From NCBI GenBank assembly GCA_937874695.1, contig CALNAJ010000012.1:1-29901 (forward strand): 29,901 nucleotides of DNA. Reading direction: 5' to 3'. The notes under the pieces were generated by a model. That model did not search any database. It was not told the DNA's origin and was given only the letters and a program-made list of their open reading frames with translations. This DNA is from an uncultured Lactobacillus sp. GTDB lineage: Bacteria; Bacillota; Bacilli; Lactobacillales; Lactobacillaceae. The position numbers were made by a program, and so were the translations under genes. This document shows, piece after piece, positions 7,836 through 16,233 of the stretch (positions are counted from its first letter, which is position 1; every line of letters begins with the position of its first letter).

Positions 7836-8180
7836 TTATTTATGCTGAATTTCGTCTACCTTAAACTGAACCATTTTTGTAATTAAGTCCTCGGGTAACG
7901 GCTTGTTATAGTCGAATTGAATGGCCCCTTTAGAATATTTATAGCGGCCTTCCAAGTCATCTTCAAACTGAATGATCGGCGTGCTCGTGGGGTAGAATCC
8001 CAAGTGATTCTTCATCGCCGCAAAGTACACGATGTCCTTGTCCTGGTGAAAGGCAGGCATCCCATAGCTCATCTTTTCGGTGGCTTCGGGCAGGAGTTTC
8101 TTGAGAATCTGGTACATGGCGGTTAACTGGGGCTGTTGCTTAACATCTGCATCTTCGATATAATCAGTAATGACGGTCAT
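7836..8180 (-). CDS. DUF1801 (YdhG-like) small protein
   Basis: A 114-residue protein of the DUF1801/YdhG family, recognised by EKMSYGMPAFHQDKDIVYFA, HLGFYPTSTPI and KGAIQFDYNKPLPEDLI. The fold is related to frataxin-like proteins, and some relatives have been suggested to bind iron, but no function is settled. The frame extends further upstream. AGGAGG 7 bases before the ATG at 8180 fixes the start. It is a single gene. Confidence 0.85.
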   Translation of the reverse strand: MTVITDYIEDADVKQQPQLTAMYQILKKLLPEATEKMSYGMPAFHQDKDIVYFAAMKNHLGFYPTSTPIIQFEDDLEGRYKYSKGAIQFDYNKPLPEDLITKMVQFKVDEIQHK

Positions 8181-8246
8181 GAAAGCGCCTCCTAATTGGT
8201 GATGAACACCTTGTCCTGATAGTACCATAGATGGGGAAGTTTGCGG

Positions 8247-8266
8247 TAAGTAAAACGATTTACTTA
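8247..8266. promoter_or_regulatory. 20-bp operator-like palindrome
   Basis: TAAGTAAA (8247-8254) and TTTACTTA (8259-8266) are perfect arms around ACGA. It lies upstream of the DUF1801 gene and has the size and symmetry of a TetR-type operator. No regulator of that type is in the window. Confidence 0.4.
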
Positions 8267-8274
8267 GAACGATA

Positions 8275-8306
8275 ATAGTCCATATGCTCTAGGTCATATG
8301 GACTAT
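8275..8306. terminator. Hairpin after the alpha/beta hydrolase gene
   Basis: A perfect 12-bp stem (8275-8286 with 8295-8306) has an 8-base loop and begins 11 bases beyond the hydrolase stop. There is no clear T-run on the minus strand, so it is a weak terminator or an mRNA-stabilising hairpin. Confidence 0.5.
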
Positions 8307-8317
8307 CAGAAATCAGT

Positions 8318-9163
8318 TTAGGCCGAAGCACGAACGCCAATTGGAACGGCTAAAATGAAGTCGATGATTTGGCTATAAACGGCCAGACTTTCAGCGGTAG
8401 CTTCGCAATCGAAGTCGTGCTCGTGGTGGTCGATTGGCAGGAGTTCTGCGTTCGGTAAGTATTTTACAGCGTATTCCGAGGTGGCAAATGGGACATCGGG
8501 ATCGTTGGTACTGTGGATCAACAGGGTTTGTGGCAGCCGACTCAGATCGTTCGGTGTTAGTGAATACGCCGCAACATCACGCATGCTAGGTAAAAATTGG
8601 CTGAGCCAAGTCCCGAATTGTCGACCAGAAACGTATAACGGGTAACGGTCTTTCATTTCACCAGCAACCAATGGCTGTCGTTGAATTAAAGATTGTGCCG
8701 TCATTGGCAGGACTTTTGGAAAGCTATCATAGAATTCGGCAGGCATCCGGAACTCAGGGTAATCCAAGCCGGAGTAGCCGTATAGGTCAACCAAGCCATC
8801 CGCTTCAAGCCCATCCCGTAAGAGGAGGTAGGCGAGGTAGGAACCAGCTGAGCGGCCCATCAAAATGACACGGTCTGCATGAGGAATTTTGTCCAACATG
8901 ACCTGAATAGATTCACGGAGGACGGGGAGAATCTTATCAATTTTAACCTCTGGAGCAAGCAGGTAGTCAAATGTAAAGAGTTGAATACCCGCAGCCGTGA
9001 ACTTTTCGAGATAGGCTGTGGGGAGGTCGTCACGTTGCCCGAATTCTAAACCGCCACCGTGGAGATAGAGAATGGTGGCCGTTGGCGTTGTGTCGGGATC
9101 GTAACTGGTTGCCATCAGTGAGATGTCTTGGTAGGTATTTAAGTGTACTTGCGTTGTCTTCAA
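8318..9163 (-). CDS. Alpha/beta hydrolase (esterase/lipase-like)
   Basis: About 281 residues with the alpha/beta-hydrolase fold. It shows the oxyanion motif LHGGG, nucleophile elbow GRSAGS, acid Asp in HSTNDPDVPF, and His in HHEHDFD near the C-terminus. HGGG plus GxSxG places it near the hormone-sensitive-lipase/carboxylesterase group. No signal peptide is seen, so it is cytoplasmic. A GTG at 9172 opens the frame but lies only 1 base from AAGGAG. The TTG at 9163 is 10 bases from it and is preferred. A perfect cre lies in its promoter region, so expression is probably glucose-repressed. The substrate is unknown. Its position back to back with the allantoin permease gene does not prove a role there. 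Confidence 0.85.
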   Translation of the reverse strand: MKTTQVHLNTYQDISLMATSYDPDTTPTATILYLHGGGLEFGQRDDLPTAYLEKFTAAGIQLFTFDYLLAPEVKIDKILPVLRESIQVMLDKIPHADRVILMGRSAGSYLAYLLLRDGLEADGLVDLYGYSGLDYPEFRMPAEFYDSFPKVLPMTAQSLIQRQPLVAGEMKDRYPLYVSGRQFGTWLSQFLPSMRDVAAYSLTPNDLSRLPQTLLIHSTNDPDVPFATSEYAVKYLPNAELLPIDHHEHDFDCEATAESLAVYSQIIDFILAVPIGVRASA

Positions 9164-9180
9164 AACCGCCACACTCCTTC

Positions 9181-9209
9181 TAATTATGTAATCGGTTTCA
9201 TTTTAACAA
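9181..9209 (-). promoter_or_regulatory. Hydrolase promoter with cre in the spacer
   Basis: TGTAATCGGTTTCA (9187-9200) matches the cre consensus TGWAANCGNTNWCA at all positions. On the minus strand, TTGTTA (9209-9204) and TAATTA (9186-9181) flank it with a 17-base spacer, so the cre fills the spacer of a plausible promoter. CcpA binding there would block it. Confidence 0.65.
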
Positions 9210-9254
9210 ATTTTCAGTCGTTAAGGTGACAAATGAAAATGTTTTTCTAGTCAT

Positions 9255-9291
9255 TTTGGACAATGCTCCCAATAAAGAAACCGCTTACAAT
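9255..9291 (+). promoter_or_regulatory. Permease-allB promoter: cre fused to -10, possible PucR site upstream
   Basis: AGAAACCGCTTACA (9276-9289) fits the cre consensus at 13 of 14 positions. Its last bases form TACAAT (9286-9291), a good -10. No -35 is found 16-18 bases upstream. TTTGGACAA (9255-9263) resembles the TTTGGCCAAA palindromes in front of allC. This suggests activation by the PucR protein and repression by CcpA. Confidence 0.65.
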
Positions 9292-9297
9292 GGGCAG

Positions 9298-9463
9298 TGA
9301 TAAATAGTTAACTCCTAACTGGCAAGCAACCACGCTTGCAACTGATCGGCATCCTTACTCGTTCGCGCGAACATTATCTTCTGAGGACTTTAGGAGACGG
9401 CCGTTTATCGAGACTATTCTGCAACGAAGGTGGTTAAAGATTACATTCTAAGGGGTTTTGAAG
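9298..9463 (+). other. Long, possibly folded leader of the permease-allB mRNA
   Basis: About 165 bases separate the predicted start of transcription from the GTG. CTCCTAA (9312-9318) can pair with TTAGGAG (9390-9396). This would enclose a GCAAGC/GCTTGC hairpin (9322-9339) and the self-complementary GTTCGCGCGAAC (9361-9372). I do not recognise a known riboswitch. Confidence 0.35.
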
Positions 9464-10969
9464 GTGAAAACGAACGAGTATGAAGTAACTGAGCAGCAAA
9501 TTGCAACGTTCAAAGAGCGCGGCTACAACGATGACTTACTTCCTAAGACCGGAGACAAGCGGAACATGGGAATCGGGAATTTCTTTACCCTATGGATGGG
9601 GTCCATCCATAATATTCCTAATTACGCGGCCGTCGGTGGTTTCCTATTCTTAGGTCTATCACCGCTTAACGTCATGATCGCCATATTCCTGAGTGCATTC
9701 TTCGTCTCCGCATTCATGGCCATCAATGGTATCGTCGGATCCAAGTATGGAATTCCCTTTGCAATGCACCTTCGTTCGGCCTACGGCAACCTCGGTGCGA
9801 AGCTACCCGGATTCTTGCGTGGCTGTGTTGCGGCGATTGCCTGGTTTGGGTTACAGACGTATACAGGTTCTCTAGCTTTACTGATTATGATCGGTAAGAT
9901 TTGGCCAGGCTTCCTCGAAATTGGGGGATCGACCAAGATTCTGGGAATCAGTATCCCGGGCTTAATTTCATTCACCATCTTCTGGGTCTTGAACGTCCTG
10001 GTTGGATTTGGTGGCGGGAGCATTTTAAACAAGTTCACTGCAATTTTAAGCCCACTGATTTATGTCGTATTTGGTGGCATGGCAATCTGGGCAATCTGGG
10101 GTGCCGGTGGCTTAGGACCGATTCTGTCCTACCACATCGCGTCAACCTCCCATGCCAACCCACTTCTGGTTTACTTTATTATCTTCAACTCTGTAATTGC
10201 TGTTTGGGCAGCACCTGGGACCAGTATCGCGGACTTTACGCAAAATGCAAAGTCTACGAAGGCTCAGGCGATTGGCCAGACGTTAGGTTTATCAGTTGGT
10301 TACCTGATCTTTGCCTTCACCAGTGTGGTGATCTTGATCGGGGGCTCGATTCATTACAACATCCAGGAATGGAATGTTTTGAATATTATCGAACGGTGGG
10401 ATAGCCTCCCCGCAATCTTGATTTCGATGGCCGTCTTCCTATTGACCACGATTTCAACGAATGCGACTGGGAACATTATTCCAGCCGGTTACCAACTGAC
10501 CGCCTTATTCCCTAAGCGGTTGAATTACAAGAGTGGTGTAATCATTGCAAGTATCATTAGTTTCCTGATTATGCCATGGAAGTTGATGGAAAACGCAGAC
10601 AGTATCTTCATTTTCTTAAATGGAATCGGTGCTGTTCTGGGACCAGTTGCTGGGGTCATGATTGCCAACTACTTCTTCATTCACTACCGGCATGAAAATC
10701 TGGATACCCTGTATATGGATCTGAATACCGGGAATAAAGAGATTCGTTATCATGGCATCAATAAAGAGGCCTACATCGCGACAATCTTAGCTCTCGTATT
10801 GTCACTCAGTGGCCAATTTATTCCAGCCGTCAAAGTGATTTCTGATTTATCATGGTTTGTTGGATTTATCTCTGCATTCCTGATTTACCTAGGGTTAAAG
10901 AAAATGGTGTCGAAAAAAGAACCGGCAACAGTTAACCAGAGTTTAAACCAAGATATAAAGGAGGAATAG
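9464..10969 (+). CDS. pucI: NCS1-family permease, probable allantoin transporter
   Basis: About 501 residues with some twelve membrane segments and the nucleobase:cation symporter-1 pattern: NFFTLWMGSIHNIPNYAAVGG near the start, GSKYGIPFAMHLRSAYG, then FGLQTYTGSLAL and the middle-region TTISTNATGNIIPAGYQL. NCS1 carriers take up purines, hydantoins or allantoin with sodium or protons. Gene context (allB starts 2 bases after its stop) points to allantoin. The frame begins at a TTG (9458), but AGGGG at 9451-9455 lies 8 bases from the GTG at 9464, so the GTG is preferred. It heads the first transcription unit, behind a cre-containing promoter. Confidence 0.88.
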   Translation: MKTNEYEVTEQQIATFKERGYNDDLLPKTGDKRNMGIGNFFTLWMGSIHNIPNYAAVGGFLFLGLSPLNVMIAIFLSAFFVSAFMAINGIVGSKYGIPFAMHLRSAYGNLGAKLPGFLRGCVAAIAWFGLQTYTGSLALLIMIGKIWPGFLEIGGSTKILGISIPGLISFTIFWVLNVLVGFGGGSILNKFTAILSPLIYVVFGGMAIWAIWGAGGLGPILSYHIASTSHANPLLVYFIIFNSVIAVWAAPGTSIADFTQNAKSTKAQAIGQTLGLSVGYLIFAFTSVVILIGGSIHYNIQEWNVLNIIERWDSLPAILISMAVFLLTTISTNATGNIIPAGYQLTALFPKRLNYKSGVIIASIISFLIMPWKLMENADSIFIFLNGIGAVLGPVAGVMIANYFFIHYRHENLDTLYMDLNTGNKEIRYHGINKEAYIATILALVLSLSGQFIPAVKVISDLSWFVGFISAFLIYLGLKKMVSKKEPATVNQSLNQDIKEE

Positions 10970-10971
10970 AC

Positions 10972-12360
10972 ATGAGTCATGAATTAGTTATTAAAAACGG
11001 ATTGGTCATCCTTGAGGGTGGCGCGGTCCACACTGATGTGGCAGTCGACGGTGGTAAGATTACCGCCATTGGGGAAAACCTGGATGGTAGTAAGATTGTT
11101 GACGCCAAAGGCTTAGTTGTTAGTCCTGGGATGGTTGATGCCCACGTACATATTACCCCAATGGGTGGTGGCTACCGGGATCAATGGGAAGGCTATGTCA
11201 CTGGAACGGCTTCTTGTGCCAAAGGTGGGGTTACATCCTTTATGGAAATGCCTTTGAACCAAGTGCCAGCCACAGTTGATGGCAAGACCCTTGAAGAAAA
11301 GTATTCACACAAAGATGAATTAAAAGTGGATGTTGGCTCATTTGGTGGTCTGGTACCTTCAAACTTAAAGGGTGGCATTCAAGAATTAGATGAAGGCGGC
11401 GTCGCAGGTTACAAGTGTTTCTTAGCAACCTGTGGGGACCGGTCAATCGACGGCGATTTTGAAAACGTTGATGACTACTCCCTGTATGAAGGGATGAAGC
11501 AGATCGCGAAGACTGGTAAAGTCTTAGCCATTCATGCCGAAGACGCAGCGATTACCGACCGCTTGGGTGAAATTGCTAAAGCGGAAGGTAAGACGACCTT
11601 GGCAGACTACGTGGATACGCGTCCAGCCTTTACTGAAGTTATGGCTATTAAGAAGGCTATCTTTATGGCAAAGCAAACGGGCTGCCGGATTCACATCTGT
11701 CACGTTGCTTGCCAAGAAGGGGTTGACGCAGTTATCCAAGGTCGCGCTGAAGGTGTCGACGTTACCTGTGAAACCTGTGTTCACTACCTGTACTTTGCCA
11801 AGGATGAATTGGATTCAATTGGTGCTATTGTTAAGTGTTCACCACCAATCCGGGAACAAGCGCAACAAGACGCTCTGTGGGACCGGGTTGAATCAGGTGC
11901 AATTAGCTTCGTTACTTCTGACCACTCACCATGTACGCCTGACCTGAAGGATACCGACAATGCATTCGATGCATGGGGCGGGATTCCAGGTGTTCAAAAC
12001 GACGTTGACGTGATGTACGATGAAGCCGTTCAAAAGCGCGGCATGTCATTGACCCAATTCGCCAAAATTACGGCTTCGAACCCAGCCGACCGTTACAACT
12101 TGGATGACAAGGGTCGGATCAGTGTTGGTAAGGATGCCGATTTCGTTCTGATCAAGCCAAATGCGCCATACACTTTGAAGGCGGAAGACTTGGAATATCG
12201 GAACCAAATCAGCCCATACATTGGCCGTGAAATCGGTGCGCAAGTGATGCAAACCATCTTACGTGGTCAAACAATCTACAGTAAGGAAGCCGGCGTAACC
12301 TCAAGCTTCCCAGGCCAATTCATCGAAAAGGCTTCAAAACAAGTCGCTGAAACGGTTTAG
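10972..12360 (+). CDS. allB: Allantoinase
   Basis: A 462-residue cyclic amidohydrolase that opens the allantoin ring to allantoate in the cytoplasm. The binuclear metal site is visible: His58 and His60 (DAHVH), Lys148 (GYKCFLATCG, the lysine that is carboxylated in this family), His188 (AIHAED), His244 (ICHVAC) and Asp317 (TSDHSP). The allantoinase-type GYKCF and the allantoin gene context argue against dihydropyrimidinase or hydantoinase. AAGGAGG lies within the end of the permease gene and the intergenic gap is 2 bases, so the two are translationally close. A terminator follows at 12385. Confidence 0.95.
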   Translation: MSHELVIKNGLVILEGGAVHTDVAVDGGKITAIGENLDGSKIVDAKGLVVSPGMVDAHVHITPMGGGYRDQWEGYVTGTASCAKGGVTSFMEMPLNQVPATVDGKTLEEKYSHKDELKVDVGSFGGLVPSNLKGGIQELDEGGVAGYKCFLATCGDRSIDGDFENVDDYSLYEGMKQIAKTGKVLAIHAEDAAITDRLGEIAKAEGKTTLADYVDTRPAFTEVMAIKKAIFMAKQTGCRIHICHVACQEGVDAVIQGRAEGVDVTCETCVHYLYFAKDELDSIGAIVKCSPPIREQAQQDALWDRVESGAISFVTSDHSPCTPDLKDTDNAFDAWGGIPGVQNDVDVMYDEAVQKRGMSLTQFAKITASNPADRYNLDDKGRISVGKDADFVLIKPNAPYTLKAEDLEYRNQISPYIGREIGAQVMQTILRGQTIYSKEAGVTSSFPGQFIEKASKQVAETV

Positions 12361-12384
12361 TTTAACGTAAAAATAACAGTGAGG

Positions 12385-12427
12385 AACAATCCATCTTTGG
12401 TAGAGATACCGGAGGGGATTGTTTTTT
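12385..12427 (+). terminator. Terminator of the permease-allB unit
   Basis: AACAATCC (12385-12392) pairs with GGATTGTT (12416-12423). A smaller GGTA/TACC stem lies inside, and a T-run reaches 12427. Confidence 0.75.
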
Positions 12428-12956
12428 GTGTAAAGAGTGCGGAAGCAAGCGGTTAGCTAGTGAGCATTAACGTCAATAAGGGTGAAAGCCCGGGCCTGGC
12501 TTTTGCCCTTATTGGGGTTAAGCGCAGCTGGCTGCTTGCTGGAGCACGTTTCGGCAATGTAAGAGGGAAGCGAGGTCCGAACCGAACCGATTGTTTAATC
12601 CGCACAATCAGCAATATCCAATAAAAAATGTGAAAATCTCTGATTGTCTCAAAGAAAACGACAATCGTTTTAGCCAAAGCATGAAAATTAGATGATACGC
12701 GGTTGTCTAAGAATCAAAGCACACCCCTAATAGGAAACAACGCGGTACACTTCAAGGCTTGAAAGTCTGATGAATCCCAGAGCATCAAGGATTTCAGTGC
12801 GTGCGAAGCTCTGACTGATTCAAACAGCATTCCCCTCTGCAAAGCAGTCATTACAACGCCACAGATCATTTTTACCACCAGATTAGTAAATTCCCAGCCC
12901 CAACATTTGGCGTTTTTGGCCAAATCTAGTAGGAATGCAACAATTTCAGGATTGAA
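12428..12956. repeat. Non-coding gap with inverted repeats between allB and allC
   Basis: No convincing gene is seen in over 500 bases, although the surrounding genes are tightly packed. CAATAAGGG (12474-12482) and CCCTTATTG (12506-12514), with AAAGCC/GGCTTT nested inside (12485-12503), form a strong 41-base hairpin. A 95-codon minus-strand frame (12714-13001) has no ribosome site and no recognisable domain. The stretch may be a dispersed repeat or the scar of an insertion, but its copy number cannot be seen from here. Confidence 0.4.
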
Positions 12957-13002
12957 TTTGGCCAAAGTGACTAATGATGATAGCAATGAAAGCGCATACA
13001 AT
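12915..13002 (+). promoter_or_regulatory. allC operon promoter: two palindromes, cre and -10
   Basis: The 10-bp palindrome TTTGGCCAAA occurs at 12915-12924 and 12957-12966, start to start 42 bases (four helical turns). A one-mismatch version, TTTAGCCAAA, is at 12668-12677. TGAAAGCGCATACA (12987-13000) fits the cre consensus at 13 of 14 positions and merges into the -10 TACAAT (12997-13002). No good -35 is present. The layout resembles that before the permease and suggests an activator plus CcpA repression. Confidence 0.6.
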
Positions 13003-13036
13003 AAGCTTGTAACATAATATGAAGGAGGTTCAAATT

Positions 13037-14260
13037 ATGGAACTCGAAAAAGTTGTTGATGAACGACTTAAGAAATTGTCATCAATTGGTAGCGATCCAA
13101 CAGGTGGGATGACGCGGTTGCTTTACTCCGATTCATGGTTGGAAGCCCAGAAGTACGTCAAAGCACAAATGGAATCAACCGGGATGGCAACTAAGTTCGA
13201 TGATGTTGGTAACTTGTTTGGGCGGATCGAAGGTTCCGAGAAGCCAGAAGAAACCATCATGACGGGTTCGCATATTGATACGGTGGTTAACGGTGGGACA
13301 CTCGATGGCCAATTTGGGGTCGTTGCTTCCTTGACTGCCGTCCAGTTCCTACAAGACAAATACGGCGCACCTAAGCGGTCACTGGAAGTTATCTCCATGG
13401 CTGAAGAAGAAGGTAGTCGATTCCCAACAGTATTCTGGGGCAGCAAGAACTTCGTCGGTATTGCAAATAATGATGAAGTCAAAGACGTTGCCGATGCTAA
13501 GGGTAAGAAGTTCGCTGATGAAATGCACCGCCAAGGCTTTGATTTTAGTGCTAAGCAAACGCGGCGTGATGACATCAAGGCCTTCGTTGAAGAACATATT
13601 GAACAAGGAAGCATCCTCGAAAGAGAACATGAACAAATCGGGGTTGTGAACAGCATCGCTGGTCAACGGCGTTACGACATTACCTTAAAGGGTGAAGCCA
13701 ATCATGCCGGGACAACGCCACTGAGTTACCGTCACGATGCCGTTTACGGGATGGCTAAGATCGTGAATAACGCCTTGGACAAGGCTCACGAGATTGGCGA
13801 TCCACTGGTCTTAACGTTTGGTAAGGTTGTGCCAAAGCCAAACACGGTTAACGTGGTTCCTGGGGAAGTCCTCTTCACCATGGATTGCCGCCACACCGAT
13901 GCCGATTACTTAGTTAAATTCACCACTGAGATTGAAAACATGATGCGCGACGTAGCCAAGGAAATGGGCTTAGACATCAACATCGACCTCTGGATGGATG
14001 AAAAACCTGTGCCAATGAGTCAAAAGATCGTTGATACCATCGAAAGCCAAGCCAAGGCTGGAAACTACAAGTACCGTGTGATGCATAGTGGTGCCGGGCA
14101 TGACTCTCAAGTCATTGCGCCAGTTTACCCAACGGCGATGATCTTCGTGCCAAGTATCAACGGAGTCAGCCATAACCCAGCCGAGAATACCAAGTTTGAA
14201 GACCTGGTCGAAGGTGTGAAGCTGATGGCAGACACGCTTTACCAATTGGCTTACAAATAA
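13037..14260 (+). CDS. allC: Allantoate amidohydrolase
   Basis: A 407-residue M20-family metal hydrolase that converts allantoate to (S)-ureidoglycine with release of CO2 and ammonia. Metal ligands and catalytic residues are visible: His79 (MTGSHIDTV), Asp90 (GTLDGQFG), the MAEEEGSRF acid cluster (123-125), His187 (VEEHIEQG) and a C-terminal His in GVSHNPAE. The dimerisation domain carries the binding motif LKGEANHAGTTPLSYRHDA, typical of the allantoate amidohydrolase/ureidopropionase branch. An ATG at 13019 overlaps the ribosome site. AAGGAGG (13022-13028) fits the ATG at 13037. It is the first gene of a seven-gene unit running to the carbamate kinase gene. Confidence 0.94.
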   Translation: MELEKVVDERLKKLSSIGSDPTGGMTRLLYSDSWLEAQKYVKAQMESTGMATKFDDVGNLFGRIEGSEKPEETIMTGSHIDTVVNGGTLDGQFGVVASLTAVQFLQDKYGAPKRSLEVISMAEEEGSRFPTVFWGSKNFVGIANNDEVKDVADAKGKKFADEMHRQGFDFSAKQTRRDDIKAFVEEHIEQGSILEREHEQIGVVNSIAGQRRYDITLKGEANHAGTTPLSYRHDAVYGMAKIVNNALDKAHEIGDPLVLTFGKVVPKPNTVNVVPGEVLFTMDCRHTDADYLVKFTTEIENMMRDVAKEMGLDINIDLWMDEKPVPMSQKIVDTIESQAKAGNYKYRVMHSGAGHDSQVIAPVYPTAMIFVPSINGVSHNPAENTKFEDLVEGVKLMADTLYQLAYK

Positions 14261-14311
14261 CTTACTTAGCAAAAACCACACAAAACTACTCATTAAAAGG
14301 GAGACTTGATC

Positions 14312-15097
14312 ATGAGTTACAAAAACAATCGTACCGGTTACCAAAAACAATTATTAGGTTCACGTTCCGTCGTTAAAGCAGGCAACTTCGCTTTGATTCC
14401 AAACGATGGCTTAGTTAAGAACAACGTGCCTGGGTTTGAAAACGTTGATGTTTCCATCATGGGGACCCCACGTTTAGGTGCTCACTTCGTTGACTACATT
14501 GCCAGCTTCCAAAAGGGTGGTAAGCACACAGGCTTTGGTGGTGAAGGCATCGAAACGGTTGCTTACGTTGTTTCAGGTAAGCTGAAGGTTTCCGACGGTA
14601 AGGAAGAAAATATTCTGACTGACGGCGGTTACGCTTACTTCCCAGAAAGTGTCATTATGACCATGGAAAACGCACAAGACGAACCAACTGAAGTCTTCCT
14701 CTACAAGAAGCGTTACCAACCAATCGCTGGCCATAAGGCTTACAAGATCGTTGGAAACACCCATGACCGGGCACCACAAGACTACGAAGGCATGACCGAT
14801 GTTCATCTGTGGGACTTCTTACCAACTGATGACTTAGGCTTCGATATGAACATGCATATCCTGGCCTTCGAACCAGGTGCAAGTCATGCTTACATTGAAA
14901 CACATTACCAAGAGCACGGGGCATACTTAATCAGTGGCTCTGGGATGTACAACTTGGACAATGGCTGGTATCCAGTTGAAAAGGGTGACTACCTCTACAT
15001 GGGTTCTTACTCACCACAAGCTGCTTACGCCGTTGGCCGTGGCGAACCATTAGCCTACGTTTACTCCAAGGATGCTAACCGCGATCCAGAAATCTAA
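14312..15097 (+). CDS. allE: (S)-ureidoglycine aminohydrolase
   Basis: A 261-residue bicupin (YlbA/UGHY family) that hydrolyses (S)-ureidoglycine to (S)-ureidoglycolate and ammonia, preventing its non-specific decay. The second cupin carries the manganese ligands: Glu196, His198 and His202 in IETHYQEHG, and Gln236 in SYSPQAAY. AAGGGAG (14297-14303) sets the ATG at 14312; a TTG two codons earlier also opens the frame but has poor spacing. It follows allC after 51 bases and precedes allD, so enzyme order matches pathway order. Confidence 0.95.
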   Translation: MSYKNNRTGYQKQLLGSRSVVKAGNFALIPNDGLVKNNVPGFENVDVSIMGTPRLGAHFVDYIASFQKGGKHTGFGGEGIETVAYVVSGKLKVSDGKEENILTDGGYAYFPESVIMTMENAQDEPTEVFLYKKRYQPIAGHKAYKIVGNTHDRAPQDYEGMTDVHLWDFLPTDDLGFDMNMHILAFEPGASHAYIETHYQEHGAYLISGSGMYNLDNGWYPVEKGDYLYMGSYSPQAAYAVGRGEPLAYVYSKDANRDPEI

Positions 15098-15138
15098 CAC
15101 ACGACGACACACTCACACTAGACTCGGAGGGACAGCAT

Positions 15139-16206
15139 ATGTCAGATTCAGGAATTACGCTAGTTGATGCGCAAGAGTTACAAGATTTAATGATGAATAA
15201 GTTTATCGCCGCTGGGTTACCTAAGGTTCCTGCCGAAGAAACAGCACGGCACCTGACCTACGCCGATGCTTGTGGGATTCACTCTCACGGGACGGTTCGG
15301 GTAGCCTACTACGCCGAACGGATCGCTAAGGGCGGGGTCAACCTCGCACCAAACATCCAATTTGAAAAGACCGGGACATCTACCGGGGTCGTTCACTGTG
15401 ACAACGGGATGGGACAATACGTCTGCAATGAAGCACTGACTTACGCAATCGGTATGGCCAAGGAAACTGGGACTGCCGTTGTCGGTGTGGAAAAGACCGG
15501 TCACAGTGGGATGCTTTCCTACTACGTCAAGCGCGCTGCTGAAGAAGGGTTAGTGGCCATCGCCATGTGCCAATCTGACCCAATGGTCGTGCCTTACGGT
15601 GGTAGTGAAAACTACTTTGGGACCAACCCAATTGCTTTCTCCGCACCACGTTCAAGTGGCGAACCACTGGTCTTCGATATGGCCACCACGGTTCAAGCCT
15701 GGGGGAAAGTTCTGGATGCCCGGTCAAAGAACCGTGAAATTCCAGACACCTGGGCAGTCGATGGCAACGGGGACCCAACCACGAATCCACACGACGTTCG
15801 TGGCCTGCTCCCAATTGCCGGGCCTAAGGGTTACGGCTTGATGATGTTAGTCGACGTGGTAGCCGGTTCCTTACTTGGCTTGCCATTTGGGAAGCACGTC
15901 TCCTCAATGTACGCCGACTTGACTGAAAAACGGAACTTGGGGCAATTCTACATCTTGATTGATCCAAAGAAGTTCACGGATCCAGATGATTTTGCTAAAC
16001 AAGTGCAACAAATGACTGAAGAATTGCATGCTATGCAACCAGCTAAAGGCTTTGATCAAGTTTACCTGCCAGGTGAACGGAGCCAGATTCGCCGAAAGAA
16101 AGCGATGAAGGACGGTATCGAAGTGGCAACTGAAATTTACGATTACTTGAAGAGCGATACGGTTCACTTTGATAAGTACAATGGGCAAGGTGCCTTCGCC
16201 GAATAA
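15139..16206 (+). CDS. allD: Ureidoglycolate dehydrogenase (NAD+)
   Basis: A 355-residue member of the LDH2/MDH2 (malate/L-lactate dehydrogenase type 2) family, which lacks the classical Rossmann fold. Visible family motifs include CGIHSHGTVRVAYYAERI near the N-terminus, VEKTGHSGMLSYYV, and GPKGYGLMMLVDVVAG in the C-terminal half. In this setting it oxidises (S)-ureidoglycolate to oxalurate and gives NADH. Family relatives act on malate, sulfolactate or other 2-hydroxyacids, but the position between allE and allF makes ureidoglycolate the clear choice. GGAGGG precedes the ATG. No allA (ureidoglycolate lyase) is present, so this step commits the flow to the oxalurate branch. Confidence 0.93.
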   Translation: MSDSGITLVDAQELQDLMMNKFIAAGLPKVPAEETARHLTYADACGIHSHGTVRVAYYAERIAKGGVNLAPNIQFEKTGTSTGVVHCDNGMGQYVCNEALTYAIGMAKETGTAVVGVEKTGHSGMLSYYVKRAAEEGLVAIAMCQSDPMVVPYGGSENYFGTNPIAFSAPRSSGEPLVFDMATTVQAWGKVLDARSKNREIPDTWAVDGNGDPTTNPHDVRGLLPIAGPKGYGLMMLVDVVAGSLLGLPFGKHVSSMYADLTEKRNLGQFYILIDPKKFTDPDDFAKQVQQMTEELHAMQPAKGFDQVYLPGERSQIRRKKAMKDGIEVATEIYDYLKSDTVHFDKYNGQGAFAE

Positions 16207-16233
16207 ATTAAACGAAAGAGAGTTGATAACTAT

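Noticed and set aside
12714..13001. 95-codon open frame on the minus strand between allB and allC
   Set aside because: No ribosome site, no domain, and it overlaps the palindromes and promoter of allC. Its repeated LAK-type residues come from the TTTGGCCAAA repeats.
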